A stretch of DNA of 15,856 bases from JAVBNJ01 sp031551625. Its GTDB lineage: Bacteria; Bacteroidota; Bacteroidia; Bacteroidales; UBA932. The position numbers and the translations under genes are program-made. This document shows, in pieces, positions 14,061 to 15,856 of the stretch (its first letter is position 1; each line of letters begins with the position of its first letter). Location: contig JAVBNJ010000116.1 in the NCBI GenBank assembly GCA_031551625.1, positions 1 through 15,856 on the forward strand, written 5' to 3'. The notes under the pieces were generated by a model. The model was not told the DNA's origin and searched no databases. It saw nothing but the letters and a program-made list of their open reading frames with translations.

Positions 14061-15856
14061 ATGAAAAAAATATTTTTTATTTTCTTATTACTACTTCTCC
14101 TGAGTGGTAAAGGCTACGGACAGGTAACGCGCGACAGCATTCAGCACATCTTAAATAACGAATCGGTGGAAGCAGAACAGCGGGTATTTGCGGTTTTTAT
14201 GGCTATGAAAACACCGATCGAAGACAATGAACGGAAATATATTTTAGAGAACGTACTAAAGCCTTTTGTGGACAAATCTGTAAAAAGTCAACTGCACAAC
14301 CAAACTTATAATATTGCTATTCAAATGGCGCTGGTAGGCGTTAATTTCAATTTGCGCGACAAGGACGGGCGCTTGGAAGCGATGATGCGTGCCTTTGAAT
14401 TGGCCGAAACTCCGATGAAAGACACGGCTACCGCTTCGCCGGAAGTATTGGCATTATATAATGGCGAGCGGGCAAATGTTTACCGTGTGTACGGGCAAAT
14501 GCAAACACAGGTGGGCGATATGGCTTTGGGACACCAGTATCTTTATAAAGCCATAAAATTATACGAAGTGCTGAAACAATACGAACGCGCTTCTACCAGT
14601 TTATACCTTATCGCGGCTAACTATCACGAAGTGAAAGATACGAAAAGGTTAGGCCAAATCATAAAGCAGATGGAGAGTTTTATTAACGAAAAATCTTCGA
14701 AGTCCGAACTTTATAACCTTTACTCGACACGGGTAGGCTACTATAGCCTGTTGTTGGAAAGCGACACAACGAATGTCAATTATCCGGTGGTTGACTCCCT
14801 GCTGGCCGATTCGCAACGGTGTATTTTTATTATGCAAAATCATCCGAAAGAAATTTCGCGCACTGTCAACCCGGCCCTCACGTATTATAATGTAGCCACT
14901 ACCATTCGCAAATACTATCCGCACAAGCTGGACACGATTTATGCCTACCTCGACAAAGCGCTGGCTGCAAAGCCCGCGTGGGACACTGTTTCCGCCAGAG
15001 AAGTTGACATACGGGTCAACTTACTGTATTCACATCTTTATTTCGACAAAAAGCAATATGTTTTGGCCGAAAATAAATTGCAGCATGTACTTTCTCTTTT
15101 AAATGATATAAAAGACCGTAATACGGCTATTCCCGACTATATCGAAACATACCAGTTATTGGCGGAAGTAAATGAAAAAACAGGCCATTATCAGGATGCG
15201 GTTAACTATCAGAAAAAATTGTTGGAAAACAAAGAAAAGCTCTATAATCACGAAAAAATAAAAGCCATTAACGACATGGCTACAAAGTATGAAGTGGAAA
15301 AGAAAGAAGCCCAAATAACATGGTTGGAAGAAAAAAACAAAACGGCTCAAAGAATATTGATGCTTACCATTGGCTTATTGTCCGTACTGCTTGTGGCAAT
15401 TATCCTTCTTGTATATTTCTTCCGCTTGCGTAAAAAGAATTTGGAACAAAAAGTTTACGAGTCGGCGCTATTGGCCGAAATGCAGCAAACCGAACTGGAA
15501 CATAACGCGGAAGAAAAACAACTCCTGCAACAAAAATATGACGACTTGGAAGCGCAGGCCAATCAAAGCGTTCAACAAGCCGGAGTATTGCATTCGGAAT
15601 TGCAGCACATCAGAAAACAGATGGAGCAAAAGCCGACACAAGCTTTAGTTGAAAAAACAATACAATCCATATCGAAATCGTTGATAGAAAAAGATAGTAG
15701 AACACACTATATCGAACGTCTGAATACATTGGATACCGACATATTGGAGCAAGGCTATCTGGCGGCCAACGAAAAAATCACCAACATGGATATGAAATAT
15801 ATTATATGTTTTGCTGTTGATATGGACGTAAAAGATATCAGTTTGATATATAATAT
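14061..15856 (+). CDS. TPR sensor, membrane helix, coiled coil and LuxR-like regulator (3' end cut)
   Basis: Translated from the ATG at 14061, the frame stays open for 598 codons to the window edge. A signal peptide (MKKIFFIFLLLLLLSGKGYG) leads into a helical periplasmic region of about 400 residues that reads as degenerate TPR repeats (for example YLYKAIKLYEVLKQYERA; TGHYQDAVNYQKKLLENK). One membrane helix lies at about 431-455 (ILMLTIGLLSVLLVAIILLVYFF). A cytoplasmic coiled coil follows at about 460-525, rich in Glu and Gln. The output domain starts at about 530 and reaches DMDVKDISLIYN, where the window stops. By comparison with the 107-residue protein at 2669, only the recognition helix and tail are missing. 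The build is that of a one-component regulator sensing outside and binding DNA inside. Its position directly after the surface operon makes that operon the likely target, which is inference. Confidence 0.85.
   Translation, partial: MKKIFFIFLLLLLLSGKGYGQVTRDSIQHILNNESVEAEQRVFAVFMAMKTPIEDNERKYILENVLKPFVDKSVKSQLHNQTYNIAIQMALVGVNFNLRDKDGRLEAMMRAFELAETPMKDTATASPEVLALYNGERANVYRVYGQMQTQVGDMALGHQYLYKAIKLYEVLKQYERASTSLYLIAANYHEVKDTKRLGQIIKQMESFINEKSSKSELYNLYSTRVGYYSLLLESDTTNVNYPVVDSLLADSQRCIFIMQNHPKEISRTVNPALTYYNVATTIRKYYPHKLDTIYAYLDKALAAKPAWDTVSAREVDIRVNLLYSHLYFDKKQYVLAENKLQHVLSLLNDIKDRNTAIPDYIETYQLLAEVNEKTGHYQDAVNYQKKLLENKEKLYNHEKIKAINDMATKYEVEKKEAQITWLEEKNKTAQRILMLTIGLLSVLLVAIILLVYFFRLRKKNLEQKVYESALLAEMQQTELEHNAEEKQLLQQKYDDLEAQANQSVQQAGVLHSELQHIRKQMEQKPTQALVEKTIQSISKSLIEKDSRTHYIERLNTLDTDILEQGYLAANEKITNMDMKYIICFAVDMDVKDISLIYN

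Overview
The window comes from a member of the Bacteroidota, most likely an order Bacteroidales bacterium that has a type IX secretion system. The evidence is promoters of the TAnnTTTG type, AT-rich leaders without clear Shine-Dalgarno sites, a BACON-domain lipoprotein, and a giant secreted protein that ends in a type A T9SS sorting domain. I cannot name the species.

Left part (1 to about 2317): very AT-rich accessory DNA. It holds an IS1595-type transposase cut by the window edge, a small DUF2158-like gene, an orphan 131-residue gene with its own terminator, and an apparent structured non-coding RNA with its own promoter and terminator. After a gene-free stretch it ends in a perfect 3' half of a CAU-anticodon tRNA with no 5' half. 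I read this as the attachment-site scar (attR) of an element integrated into a tRNA gene. The element would lie to the left, with the old chromosomal flank, including the tRNA's terminator, to the right.

Right part (about 2670 to 15856): richer in GC and laid out as one surface-protein locus. A stand-alone 107-residue LuxR-like output domain is followed by a LamG-domain polytopic membrane protein. Next come a 2580-residue T9SS-exported multidomain protein (two FG-GAP/VCBS propeller regions, FN3- and PKD-like modules, BIG2 repeats, T9SS tail) and a surface lipoprotein with a BACON domain and nine plant-type leucine-rich repeats. These genes share a strand with short gaps (59, 34 and 13 bases), so they are probably one operon, closed by a strong terminator. 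Directly after it, with its own promoter, begins a TPR sensor, membrane segment, coiled coil and LuxR-like regulator that runs off the window. Its C-terminus is about 55% identical to the 107-residue protein at the head of the operon.

The working model, which is inference, is a cell-envelope or adhesion system whose large secreted and lipid-anchored parts are controlled by a membrane-bound one-component regulator. A shortened paralogue of that regulator's output domain sits in front of the operon.
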